64,000 bases of DNA from Pogonophryne albipinna (Eukaryota; Chordata; Actinopteri; Perciformes; Artedidraconidae): the NCBI GenBank assembly GCA_028583405.1, contig CM053247.1, positions 9,492,946 through 9,556,945 on the forward strand. Reading direction: 5' to 3'. Positions 1 to 11,200 of this stretch are shown piece by piece. Position numbers and translations under genes: made by a program. Positions within the stretch are counted from its first letter, which is position 1, and every line of letters starts with the position of its first letter. Below the pieces are notes generated by a model. That model saw only the letters and a list, made by a program, of their open reading frames with translations. It did not search any database and was not told the origin of the DNA.

Positions 1-1089
1 CTCTGCATTGTAACCAGTTCCAAAAACCACACAACCTAGAATTCATGAAACATGTTGCTTTGTCACCATGCAATTTTGATTCCCAAAGATAATTCTTCAA
101 TGGCAAAGTTTGTCCATAATGTGGGATGACCAGGTGTCAGAACCGATTGACAGTGACCCTGCTAAAACTTGCCTCTATTCAATAGCTGTTTAGAATGCAA
201 AAGAGGGAAATCACCATTGGCTGTGTCAGATGTCAATCAATCAACAAATATGTATTTACGAGTGTAGCCGGCTCCCAGAGAGTTTTTTGTGACATTTCAG
301 TTTTTTTCCATCGCACATTGAGGTGATTTTGATTTGAAGCGACACTCGATGCGAGACTCAAGAGAAAATGCCCATCTATTTATACATTCCTCCTTTAAAC
401 AAAATAGGATAATCAAACAGATAAGGTAACGGCAGCTGAAATGACCAAAAGGTTTACCAGACTGTGCAGCAATGGCAATCATACGGTTCAGTGGTAGTAA
501 GCTAGCTCCAGTCATTATTCATGACTTAGAGATTGCAAAAACATTTGGAGGATTGTTTGTTGGAAAAAACAAACAATTCAAACCAAAACGTTTCAATAGA
601 AAATGTAAATGTTTAAGGGTTAGATGGACATTATGTTGAAATCTAAACTACCTCTTAGCACCGCAGTAACATGTCCCACACAAACATCCTCTTTGTCCAT
701 GTGGCTTGTTGGCACCTGGTCACCCTAGTCTACAGTTATAGAAACCACCCTCTGTCAGCGTCAACAATATGGTGGTAAGAAGCTCAAAGTGTCATACACA
801 AAAAGAGAGTAGCTGTTTAACACCAAAAAAACTATTTGTTTCTCCGTATTGAAGGTTAAAAACACAAAAGCATTGTACATAATTTAAACCAATCAATGTT
901 GTGTAATTAACAAGGATAAACTGATGTTTTTTAGTGGATGAGTAATGCAGATATCACTGTGTAATCATTTGACAGTGAGGGGAATACTTCCGGTTTTATT
1001 ATGAAAACTTCGAGACCGGAAATACTGTTTTCACCCCGTGAACGTTGACGCCAACTTTACATGGATGCTGCGGAAAGACGTAGTATATA
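1..1089. other. Non-coding DNA, no feature recognised
   Basis: I see no exon, RNA gene or clear repeat in this stretch. Open frames are short and look like chance. prkg2 would be expected near here on the plus strand from vertebrate synteny, but I found no match to its C-terminal end. Confidence 0.5.
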
Positions 1090-1265
1090 CACGTTCTGCT
1101 GACGTGACCTCAAATCATCTTCGTAATATCTATCAAACTATAGATCCTACACATCCACTGGACGTGGATTCTAAAAGTACAATATACACTTCTCGCTAGA
1201 AATCTAATCAAAAAGCATTTAATGGCCAAACTATCCTACAATTTAGGATTTTCCAGAGAGGGTTA
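1090..1265 (+). repeat. Degenerate fragment of the foldback-transposon arm
   Basis: This stretch resembles positions about 16990-17145 in the same orientation. Shared blocks include CTTCGTAATA, ACATCCACTG and TTTAATGGCCAAA, spaced similarly. The 16990-17145 region is part of the right arm of the 3-kb foldback element, so this looks like an old, diverged copy of that arm. I could not define its ends or a target duplication. Confidence 0.5.
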
Positions 1266-2019
1266 TTTGTGAATATATACGACCCTCTGGAGCGTTTGCA
1301 GTCAACAGGAGCACTAGAGGTTGAAAACTTTAAAATGTGATTATACCTATAGGTCGTAATAAGCGCTTGAACAATCGACTTATTTGGTCGTTTGAGTTGG
1401 AGGACTTGTTGCCAAGAAGATAGCTAGCTTGCAATGGTGCAATAGTGGAAAAGTGAGGACAATTGAAAGGCCAACACTGTACAATTTAATCCCTTAAGGG
1501 ACAGAGAGATACATCAAGAATACATTTACAACAAACTGGACCAATGCCAGAATGAAGCAACAAGGTCCCATGTCATGGCCATTTCTACTGATCATAATTC
1601 CATTGTTGAGGTCTACTAGAATAGATTTATATTGTGCAATTTTCCAAACTTACATTGGTTTCTCATACAGCATCTCTGTATAGTATGTGTATTCACTCTC
1701 TGTCCTAAACGGCTTGTTGGAGCTCCTGCCCCCCCCCCCCTCCCTATGAGCCCAGTGGCCGTCTGCGAGACAGCGAGACACAGCTAAACCTAGCCCGAAC
1801 CCAGCCCGAACACACACCCGCAGCCTGGCTGTGAGCCTCGCCGCCTCCTGCCATCTCAGGGAGGAGAAATCGGCGGAGCTGCAGCTGAGAAAAGATTGAG
1901 TGTGTTTGAGGGAGTCCGCAATTGGCCCATGTGGACCAATCCACGGACTTAACGTAACGGCTCCGCGGACGTAACGTAACGGCTCCACGGATTGGTCCAT
2001 TTGGACCAATGGGTCCATC
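1266..2019. repeat. Repetitive non-coding stretch with a 22-bp direct duplication and dyad
   Basis: A run of C occurs at about 1731-1741. Around 1945-1995 a unit of about 22 bp containing ACGTAACGGCTCC appears twice in tandem. The block is flanked by near-dyad sequences of the form TTGGNCCATNTGGACCAA (about 1922-1938 and 1992-2011). This may be the inside of a MITE, but I could not define an element with termini. Overlapping minus-strand frames here are simple consequences of the repeats. Confidence 0.4.
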
Positions 2020-2240
2020 TGGGTATGGGCACGTCACTGTACCCAGGAAGAAAAAGAGAAATCTCCAACGAGGCGTTCTGGGGCAGCATAGATAGGTATT
2101 ATCTGTGTGTGTTAGAGTTTTACTCGCTACAGGGTGTACTTTGAGGGTTTTGACTCTGCAGACCGTTTACATGCAGAAAAACCTTCATAACACACAAGGG
2201 GACGGGTAATAACCGGAGAAGCATGACATGGGACCTTTAA
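2020..2240 (-). repeat. Fragment of the TTAA-flanked MITE family (one half)
   Basis: It resembles the right half of the MITE at 17364-17577. Both have a block with GTCACTG, then a GGAGGCGTTC-like block, a TTTGCAGACC-like block preceding TTTACATGCA, and an end of the form ATGGGACCTTTAA. The left half is not recognisable next to it, so this is a truncated or rearranged copy. Confidence 0.5.
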
Positions 2241-4233
2241 AACATGCAACATAGATGCTTTATCTTGGCTGTAGTTTCTAAGTGCGCAGAGTTATTGGTT
2301 ACAGCTTTGCTAAGCTAGCCTGCAGGCTACGTTACTCAGGCTTCATCTCATACTGCTTTGGAAGGAGTACGTCTTGGAACAGATCATGGTACCATGTCAC
2401 AGTATTTTGTTTTCACATTCCTTAATCAATCTACGCCCATATAATAATCTTTTTCAGATACCTCAAATATATTGATTTCAGATTCAGTTTATTTCTCTCC
2501 AGAAGTGGTAGGGGAAATCTGTGACGCAGCTGCAAAGTTCTTATTTCTTACAGCGGAGTGAATTTGTGATTACGGGTGCAGTTTGTTTATGGCTTGAGAG
2601 GAATGTAGGTGTGTGGGGAAGAGATGTGGAGATGACACTGCAAAAAAGGCAAGCAGCTCGAGAACAAATACTTTGTGGAGAAGAGATTCTACTCAAATAC
2701 TTAGACAGCATCTAAGCAGAAGGAATTACTTTCCCATGATGAAACATTTGTGCGAAGAAGCAACAAGAGCTCCTTGTTCCAACAGTGTTATGCTCACAGT
2801 CTCTCCACGGCCCAAACTAGAAACCCATAAAAACATGAACACCTTTCCCACTTAAGTTATAGAGTGTGAGCAACCCGTGGCAGACCTGAAGAAATATTTA
2901 CCTTTTTCAATGCTGAGTCAACTCTGTGGTTCCCAGCTCCTTAAGCAGAATGCTCGGCCTGAGGTGTTGATGATGTGAGGAGAAGCAGCAAAGAGGTCAA
3001 ACTCGAGTTTATGCTTAAAAATACGGGTATAGTTGATTTACTGTAAACCTTCAACACATTGAGGCTTACAGTAAATCAACTGTGTACCACGTGTCTTTGT
3101 ATATACTGTATATACTGTAAAGCACAAGCATAAAAAATACACAATTTATACAATCCGAGCTACTTGTTCCTTTATGTAAAAACTGGGTGAGTGAGTTTTG
3201 TAAATATCACATATATGTATACATTCACTGGTGAATGTGTGTGTACAGTATGTACAGTGTTATAATGTCTGTGTATGGATGCCTGACGTTTCTGGGTAAG
3301 CTGTGGCCTTAAGATAATGAAAACATACTTCAGGAAAGTTTGTTAATATTTCAGATTAAGTTAGTTTTTTTTATTTGACTTTCTTTGGTTTTAGGTGGTC
3401 ATTTAAATGTTATTTTATGCCACAACAGATTATCGTTTTTTTTAAATGTAATACCAATAGACATTTTGACTTGTCAAACAAAGAGGTTTGTAATGACATT
3501 AATAATTGCTGCAGTTCAAGGCCTGACAATCAAATTATATTTGTATTCAATTCACCTAAATAATCATGACGTCATGTTAATGTATTTAAGCAAATGTATG
3601 TTTGGCAGAAAGTTATGTTATGTTTTGTTTTGCAATAGCCAAACCGAATGTCATTTTTATAATGTGAAAGTTCTATTTAGGGTGTTAGAATGAAGCTCCG
3701 TATGTCTTATCACTTACAACACCACGGTTAATAATAAATAAATATTTAATGGAAATAACTAATCAGTGCGTGTCAGTCTTTGTGTGGTTCGAGTGCGAGA
3801 GAAATAATAAAACATTTTGGTTTCTTTGCGATAGAACCAACAAATATGGGTTGAAGCAGAATATTTAGTTCGACAGCATCTTTCAATACATTTCCACTTG
3901 ACAGTTATTGGAAAACTTTGTATCACACGAGTTGGGAACAATCCTCTCGCAGACACCACTGGAATCTAGTTCTGCAAGGCTTATATTTATCTGCAGGAAT
4001 ACAAGACGCAAACAAAATGAATTGACGTGCTAAAAAAGAATACAAATCCCTGCAACATCAACATGCTGATATGGATATCGAATGCTAATAAGTGAAGGTT
4101 CAAAGCTGTCCGGAACAGCCCTAATGTCATCAATACATGTTTTCTAATGGTAATTTCCAGTGCTAGCTTTAGCAAAAAATGATGTACACATTTTGAAACC
4201 TTCCCACAAAGCTCTGAATCTACAACCGGTGAA
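2241..4233. other. Non-coding DNA with a small inverted repeat
   Basis: No gene is seen. A 16-bp perfect inverted repeat (AGTTGATTTACTGTAA) occupies 3031-3046 and 3066-3081, with a 19-nt loop. The rest is AT-rich with no clear element boundaries. Confidence 0.45.
3031..3081. repeat. 16-bp perfect inverted repeat, 19-nt loop
   Basis: Arms AGTTGATTTACTGTAA (3031-3046) and its exact reverse complement (3066-3081) could form a short stem. It is too short for a confident microRNA call. No transcript evidence is visible. Confidence 0.8.
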
Positions 4234-4329
4234 ACATTTTCAAAAACAATTGACAGGACGTGTTCGTGCACCACTTTAGTTTTCAAAAGTGGTGCACGAA
4301 CACGTCCTGTCAATTGTTTTTGAAAATGT
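4234..4329. repeat. Perfect 44-bp hairpin with 8-nt loop
   Basis: The left arm (4234-4277) and right arm (4286-4329) are exact reverse complements over 44 bases, separated by AGTTTTCA. Flanks outside the arms do not continue the symmetry, and I see no target duplication. The complete identity of the arms implies a recent origin, for example template switching in replication. It could also be a small foldback element or an assembly artefact. Confidence 0.9.
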
Positions 4330-6234
4330 CTAAAACTTCTGTGTCCCAAAAATGGCGGATGCTAACAAGTTTCTAAATAAGACTATACAAAACATTGTCA
4401 ATCAGAACATGAGTTAGCCCTTAGCTTAGCGCTGGTGACACGCAGTCATGTGACCCGGATGTAGTTCTTTGATGTAGTTATTTTATAGTAATGTTAGCAT
4501 TTTAATACTGGTGAATGCATTTAGGCTTCAAAAATCATAAAGGTCACTGCACCACTATATGGGGAACTCATGTCTGACTTCATTTTGAAAATAAATGAGG
4601 TTTTTGGGTAGCAATTCAATGGTACCAGGCTAGCCAAGGCCATTACTGAGCACGCTCCTTAATGTTGCTAGTGAATTCAGAAATATTGCAGAATGGTAAA
4701 ATAGGAGAGAAAAATAAACTACAATTTCTGAATTTCTGAATTGTGCGTTGTTTTGTGCGACTACCTTCCAAATCATGTTTGAAAACCGAAATAAAAAATG
4801 TATGATAAATCGGAGTCTTGCATACTTTTATTCATGTCTTTGAATGCTTTGTAAGGATGGTCAGAGCGCAGGTGGGGGACCTTTAAAGCGGTTCACCACA
4901 CTTTAGTGGTGACAGATGTCCATCACAGATATAAAGACCATCGACATATCAGAGCGTTTGTCCCTTGGGCCAGGCCACACCTGTACAAGATATGCAACAT
5001 ACAGAAAATAAATAGATGCATGTTAAAGGTCTTTTCCATATACAAATATATTTTATGAAGCTTATTGTACAAGCATTTATTGTTTTACCTACAGCATAAC
5101 ATTTACAAGATAGTGTTGAACGGTGAGCAAGCTTTTATAAACTGCTGATATGTACGGTATATAAGGGTCTTCGATATTTGTACTCCAACATACATTAGTG
5201 AGGTTTAGAAACGGGTTCAAATACGTAAAAAGAAAGGCCCCGAAAACGACTTGTCAGCAGTCTGCAATGTTGTACTGGCACAACCAGTGGAAGCCATTTG
5301 ATTCTAACACACCTTGATAAAATCTGTATTGGCACAAGATGAAGAAGCACAAACTGGAAAAAGCGTCATTACAAAATATATAAGGTTAAAAAATCTGCCT
5401 GACACAAAATAAATGTCTCTGAAATATCAAAATAGTGAATTTATTGTAATACATTTTGGAATAAATTCTACTTCATACTTTTCAAAAGAATATGCACTAT
5501 GTTCACTCATTGTAGACTATTTTGTACCATCAAAAATAACTATTCCAGGCTGCTTGCTTTGACTTCAGCGTCATTACAAACTGAGCTCTGAAAAGGCCAT
5601 GAATCAAATCAAAGTCTTTGAAAACAGGAAACCACCCATTCAAAAGGCACTTCTATCTCAAAGACACATTGGAATATCATCATCATATTGTGAGCTATAT
5701 ACAAAAACAATGTACAAGTCTATAGGAAAAAAGGTTTGCTGTTATATTTCAGTCTATTTGCTCTGAATAAATATTTGGTTTTATGAACTCTGATGATAAT
5801 TCACCCCCAACGCAACATTATGACACAGTAACTGCTCTTCGTTTCAAATGCTGACCTGAAGCAAAATACATGTGATAGAAAAAGATGCCCCTTAATGAAA
5901 TCTGCTCTATACAGTAATATTAAAGGCTTATGCTACCAAGAAAGATATAGATCAGATCTTCTTGATCTTTCAATATATTATAGGTATTACTCATAATTTG
6001 TATTTATAGTCATCTTTACTTTTTAATTAGCAGAAACAGGATCACTACAATTTTTTGGTAGCAGAAAAAACAATGATATCTCAAACTTGTAAGTGAAATT
6101 TTCCATGACTTTTGGTCAAAATCTAACCTCAACCCATAAATAAGGAGCCTTAAGGTCATGTAAAGTTCAGCGGTGTGTATTGACTTGATACAGACTTTTT
6201 TTATTTATATATTGATTTTCCTAGAAGGATTCTT
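4330..6234. other. Non-coding AT-rich DNA
   Basis: I see no gene or defined repeat. It lies beyond the 3' end of bmp3, and part of it could be distal 3' UTR or flanking DNA. Confidence 0.45.
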
Positions 6235-6953
6235 ACGGTGGCCGACGGGTGCAAATGCGTTATAACAGCCCAACACACTTCCATTAGGAGAAATGCACTG
6301 AAAGATCCAAATATTATGCATATAAAAAAACACAAACACTCAAAACACATGCAAATGAAGAAACATCTTCACCAACTTAACGTTGTATATATTAAAACGC
6401 TGCAAGAAGCTCAAAAGCAAACGCAGCTGGGACCGGAGCGCTTGTTGACTTTCGGGATTATGAAGTTGGCCAACTGTCTGGAGGCTTACCTAAAATATAA
6501 GTTTTATTGCCTTTTTTTAACAATGTGCGATTCCTTCCGATATTTTTTCGCATCTGCTGTAAGCTAGCTAGCTAACGTAGCTAACCTAGTCATTGACATT
6601 GACAGTTGGCCAACTTTAGAATCCCCGACCGTCAACAAGCGCTTGAGTCCCAGCTGTGTGCATCACTTGTTACTGTCCCCTGGTTTACGTTGTGTGTTGA
6701 GCTTCTTCCAGCGTTTTGTATTTACAGCATTTATGCAGTTATTTTGAGTAAACCGTGCTCATAACACATCAAGTTGGCAAATGTTTTCTTAACGCTGGGC
6801 AAGTGTTGGAGAGTTGGTGAAGATTTTTCTTCATTTGCACGTCTTTTGGCATATTTGTGATTTTTTATTTGTATATTTTTTGAAAGTGCAGCGCGTTTTC
6901 GAATAGTGTAAGTATAGGGCCGTTGGAGCGCGCTTGCATGGGTCAGCCAACGT
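6235..6953. mobile_element. Foldback MITE with long imperfect inverted arms
   Basis: A left arm (about 6235-6479) and right arm (about 6601-6953) are imperfect reverse complements. Matching blocks include GCAAATGAAGAAA with CTTCACCAACT, then AAGAAGCTCAA, CAGCTGGGAC, GCGCTTGTTGAC and AGTTGGCCAACTG. The outermost bases, ACGGTGGCCGAC on the left and GTCAGCCAACGT on the right, pair well. The right arm carries extra sequence at about 6727-6790. No transposase is present and I could not fix a target duplication, so the superfamily is unassigned. Open frames on both strands here are by-products of the arms. Confidence 0.75.
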
Positions 6954-8020
6954 AGTTTCTGGCAGTTTATGAACGTTTTTTTCATAAATGTTATCCTACT
7001 CTGTAAATGTTTTTAAAAATAATGCAATGGCATATTGTTCTAAACTGAATACCAACAACAAATAGGTTAAGACTCAAATGTACCTTTTTTTATTAATCCC
7101 TTATGTCTGCCAAGATTTTACAACTCTTCTTTCTGAGCATTGAGTCCTGTGGTTTCACACTTGTGAAAAACACACGATGACATCCCTTGTTCAATGTTTA
7201 TCCTTTTGATATGCTGTATCCCTTTATATTTTTGAAAATGATTTGCAATTCCAACTGTTAACGAAGACCACGAATGAAAAGTAGCTTACACTTCCGAATA
7301 TAATAAACTCTTAAAAATGTGGGTTCTGTACAACAACGGAGCTAAACACAAATATGTACGGCTATCTACTGTACCGTCTACATCACAATTCTGGCTTTGG
7401 AATCTAATATATCTCTCTATAGCAGCCAAGCCAATAATTATACAATAACTTCTCATATAGTGAATAACACAGTGATAGTACAGACATAAATAGATACAAA
7501 TAGTAACAAAAACCATGCAAGTGCGAGCATAGACTTGGTGGTAATGACAACTTCAAGCTGTAAAGGAGAGAAAGATGAGAATGATCCACAACAGAGGCAT
7601 CAGTTTGAACTGAAAAGAGACTTTTCCTTCAGTTCTTGCCTCTATTATGCCTCGATCACCATTTGCATAGCTTGATACTGAGTTTGTGATTCATTCATCG
7701 CCTGACGGATAGTTGAGCAGCGATGGTAAAGGCATAAAGTGGTGAAATGGGAGCATGGAGATTTGACTTTCCATTCCAGTTATCTGCCACGAGGACAACT
7801 CACAGGATCCATTCCTTCCCATGAACAGTCTCCTCTTCACCTGGAACAACAGGCGCGACTCTCCTCCGGTGCAAAACGGAAGTTGGGTTCAAAGGTTGGT
7901 TTGGAAGTGAAGGAAAGTAAGACTGAGGGAACAGGAGGAGAGAGTGTCGTTTTGGCTGCACTTTTTTTCTTTGCTGAGTTTTTTTATGAACAGGCATTTA
8001 AGGGGGGGGGGGGGAATAAA
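6954..8020 (-). other. Probable bmp3 3' UTR / downstream region
   Basis: This lies immediately downstream of the bmp3 stop codon on the minus strand. On that strand a run of 13 C follows the stop within about 10 nt (plus-strand G run at 8002-8014). Several TTTATT (reverse AATAAA) sequences occur, for example near 7088-7093, but none is decisive as the polyadenylation signal. The UTR end is not determined. Confidence 0.45.
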
Positions 8021-8212
8021 CTATCTACAGGCACAAGAATCTACAGTCATGTTGGGGTATACTTTCAGCACCACGTTCTTGTCTTCATCGAAGAAGAGGA
8101 TGCTGAGAGAAGACATCTTCTCTGGGACACAGCATGGCTCGGGGATGCCGGGGACGACGCCCACCGCCCGCACTATGCTCTGGATGGTGGCATGGTTGGA
8201 GGGCTTCAGAGC
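8021..8212 (-). CDS. bmp3: bmp3 coding exon 3 (C-terminal cystine-knot half)
   Basis: This exon encodes the last 63 residues plus TAG, starting [12 protein letters not shown] and ending VDSCACR. The acceptor reads TGCTTTAG at 8220-8213, and the exon starts in phase 0, matching the end of exon 2. It supplies the CC pair and the final CxC of the cystine knot. Confidence 0.96.
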   Translation of the reverse strand, partial: ALKPSNHATIQSIVRAVGVVPGIPEPCCVPEKMSSLSILFFDEDKNVVLKVYPNMTVDSCACR

Positions 8213-11200
8213 CTAAAGCAAAAGGACAACAAAGTTAATAAATGCCACATTATGTTGTATGGTTGAATTCCATGATCAAAACGAATCACTTGAAAGCAAA
8301 CGTTTTTCTTTGATTATATACGGACATTTCAATAAAGGGATTCTCTTTTACCACATATACCATCTGTCTTCAGAAGTGAACAAAACAAGTAAATTCTATC
8401 CAAAAGGTCCTGTTTTAAAAGGACAAACTTGTTACTGATATTTCAGGTCCAAACACATTTGTTTGGATAATCTTGATCAAACGGTTTAGTCCAATGATCC
8501 AGTTTGTGCTTCCCCTGACTTTGTTGTTGTGATATTATCTGAGCAATTACTTTAATGACAACAGAGTTATATAACCATTAAAAGATGGCTAGAGGTTCAA
8601 ATCAAACCCAACGTTACTAAAGGTGAAACTTCATGTATCTGCCCTGTGATACAGGGTCCCTCTGAAATGTAATGTTTTTTTACTTGGCCCAACTACACTT
8701 TTCCACAAAGTTTAAAATCGGGCCAGTAGTTTTTCAATAATCCCCCTGATAAAAAAACATACCTCCTTGGCGGAGCTAATAAGACCTAAGTTATAAAAAA
8801 AGAGGCCTGGACAGTATCTCTTACAGAGGTCTTTGTGTTTACTACCATTCAGAGCTAATTTGACAAGTTTGCATATCAATCATATAACGCACACTAAACT
8901 GAATATTGTTCAGTGCATCCAACAAGCAGCCGCCTGTAGATCAAAGACCCAGGCCCTGAGTGTGGCTCTACCCCCAGCAGTTCACACACCTGATCAGCTG
9001 CTTCGTGTCTTAGCAGGATCCTATAAGTGACAGCTCACCTTCTAATAGTAGCTATTTAGCAGCTTCTAAAGCTTTTGGTTGACAGCAGAGAAACAACATC
9101 ACAGGATCACAGACAGCAAACCTACAAGAGAGGGAGGGGCCGGCCTCAGGCCCTAATGCCCCACTTCTGGGACTAATTACGTCCGACTACAAAGGCCGGA
9201 GACTCCGAGGTAATGAATTAAGTGGATGGATCTCGTGCATTCCGGCCATGTTTAAAATACCTGTGATGTTATCTTGTCACCGGAGCCACAAACTAAGATG
9301 GGAGCTGATGTTTAACATTCGTCTTTTGTATCTTTCACTTCTTTGTATGAGGTTTAAATGTGTATGCATATGTTGTTTTTTCCTGTTAAGAACAATGAAT
9401 ACATCAGTCTGAGAGAAGGATCTTGTTTGTGTTCCTCGAGCATTGTTTTAAACTTTCAATGATTATGATGTCGAGGTCAGCCACCTGCTCTTAGGAAGCT
9501 GGATATTTGAGCTATTTGAGTTTTTCCAACTTTTGGTTCCAAAGCCATATAGATTGCATTATCTGTAATTCGACCATTTATACTGCATGTTTAGTGAAGT
9601 TAAGTACGCTCTGGACTTAACTTTAGTATCACAATGGTATAAATGTAGCCCTGATGCATACATTTATAGACGTAATGACCTTAATTCCTAGAGATAAAAG
9701 CACAAGCTGTAACTATTTATTGTGGAAGTTGAAGATTAAAGCAGATGGCATTCCGTTTCTTTGCCATGATCATCTATAATATAAGACAGATAGGCTTCAG
9801 GGACATCAGATATGAATGTTATCCAAGTGCACATAATACAAAGCAGCAACAGTAAAGGGGCTGTATACTTAATGGCCAAACGTACTGATAGCTCAACATA
9901 GCCTGCTCCATTTACAACACATGTGCCATACTGGCTGAAAAAAAAGAGTTAAATGTAAAGTACAGAAGGATGCGTGTAGTCTTCTGCACTGCATCTAAAA
10001 TGCCTCAATATGCATTTACTTGCTGTCAATACAGATCATGAATCTGATATACAAATAAAAATGGACTACTTCTATTGGCTGAGAGGGAACAGAACCTTGT
10101 TAGAGGAAGTGTTGAGAGTTAAAACCAGTAGTGCTGCATTTCCAAACCTTTTGGCAACCATTGTTTACTTGTTGTATTTGTTGACCAATATTAAATATAA
10201 TCCAGTCATTTAAAAGAGAATAATGAATAATGGTTGAACACCTGGAAAAATAAATGTATTTTGGGTGGCTTTTATGCTTTGTGTGTTTTCCCATCACTGA
10301 ACCACAGCAGAGGTGCACTATAAGTCTCACCTTTGGCATGGGGAACTGGCAAGACCCTGAGCAGTAGTAGGCATCAAACGACTTTGGTGATATAATCCAT
10401 TCACTCCATCCAATGTCAGCAAAGTCCACTTTCAGGTATCTCCGAGCACAGTTCCTAGGCTCGTTCCACTGCTTCTTTCGAGCCTTTTTAATCGTCTGGT
10501 CGTCGAACTGAAGCAGAGGCATCTTGTGCCGCTGATTCTTGCGTGTCTTTTTACGTGGACGACGGGCCTGCTTGTTTTCAAAAGTTTCGTACGGACTCGT
10601 CTCATCCCACCCGGTCGTCTCGTACGGATACTCGGGCCCGGGGAGTTCATTGTTCTGCAACGGGAGCAGAACATTCACTGAGCGCTTGTTTCTGGCCTGC
10701 GGTTGTTCTTGTTCAGTGTTGTTTCGCTCACGCAGTCCCAATTGGGAAATGGAGCCCTCTCCTCCCACCGAGTGGTGTCTCTGGAGGGTGGCTACCACAC
10801 TTTCAGGTTCTGAAATGGCAGAGTCATTGGCGTAAACCAAGATGTAGGGCGAGCGGTCAGACAGGAGCTTCTTCCACTGCTGGGGCCCCTGTGAAGTCAC
10901 ATCGATCCCTATGAGCAGCTCGTCGTGGTGTTTGGCCTGGTTGACCACGCGAGTTATGTCCTTCCACTGCCAGGTTATGAAGTCCCTGTAGAGGGTGGAC
11001 ACGTTGATCCGGAAGTGTCCAAGAGTCCTTATCTCGTTATCCACCGAGGCAAAGCTCCATATGACCATGTGGATGTGGTTGTGCCTCCGGGGGCCATGGC
11101 GACCACAGCTTTTGGACCTGGAGCAGCCCTGGGTTCTGTTTTGAAGGTCTCCGATGTAGTAATGAAGAGTGGCAGACAAAACGTCTTCCGATTTGGTGAG

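Noticed and set aside
6238..6567. 109-codon plus-strand frame and the minus-strand frame at 6731-6985
   Set aside because: They lie in the two arms of the foldback MITE and resemble each other because the arms do.
1..7000. Search for the 3' end of prkg2 on the plus strand
   Set aside because: No matching C-terminal kinase sequence was found.
7739..8266. 175-codon plus-strand frame
   Set aside because: It overlaps bmp3 exon 3 in antisense, runs through a G homopolymer and has no recognisable motif.
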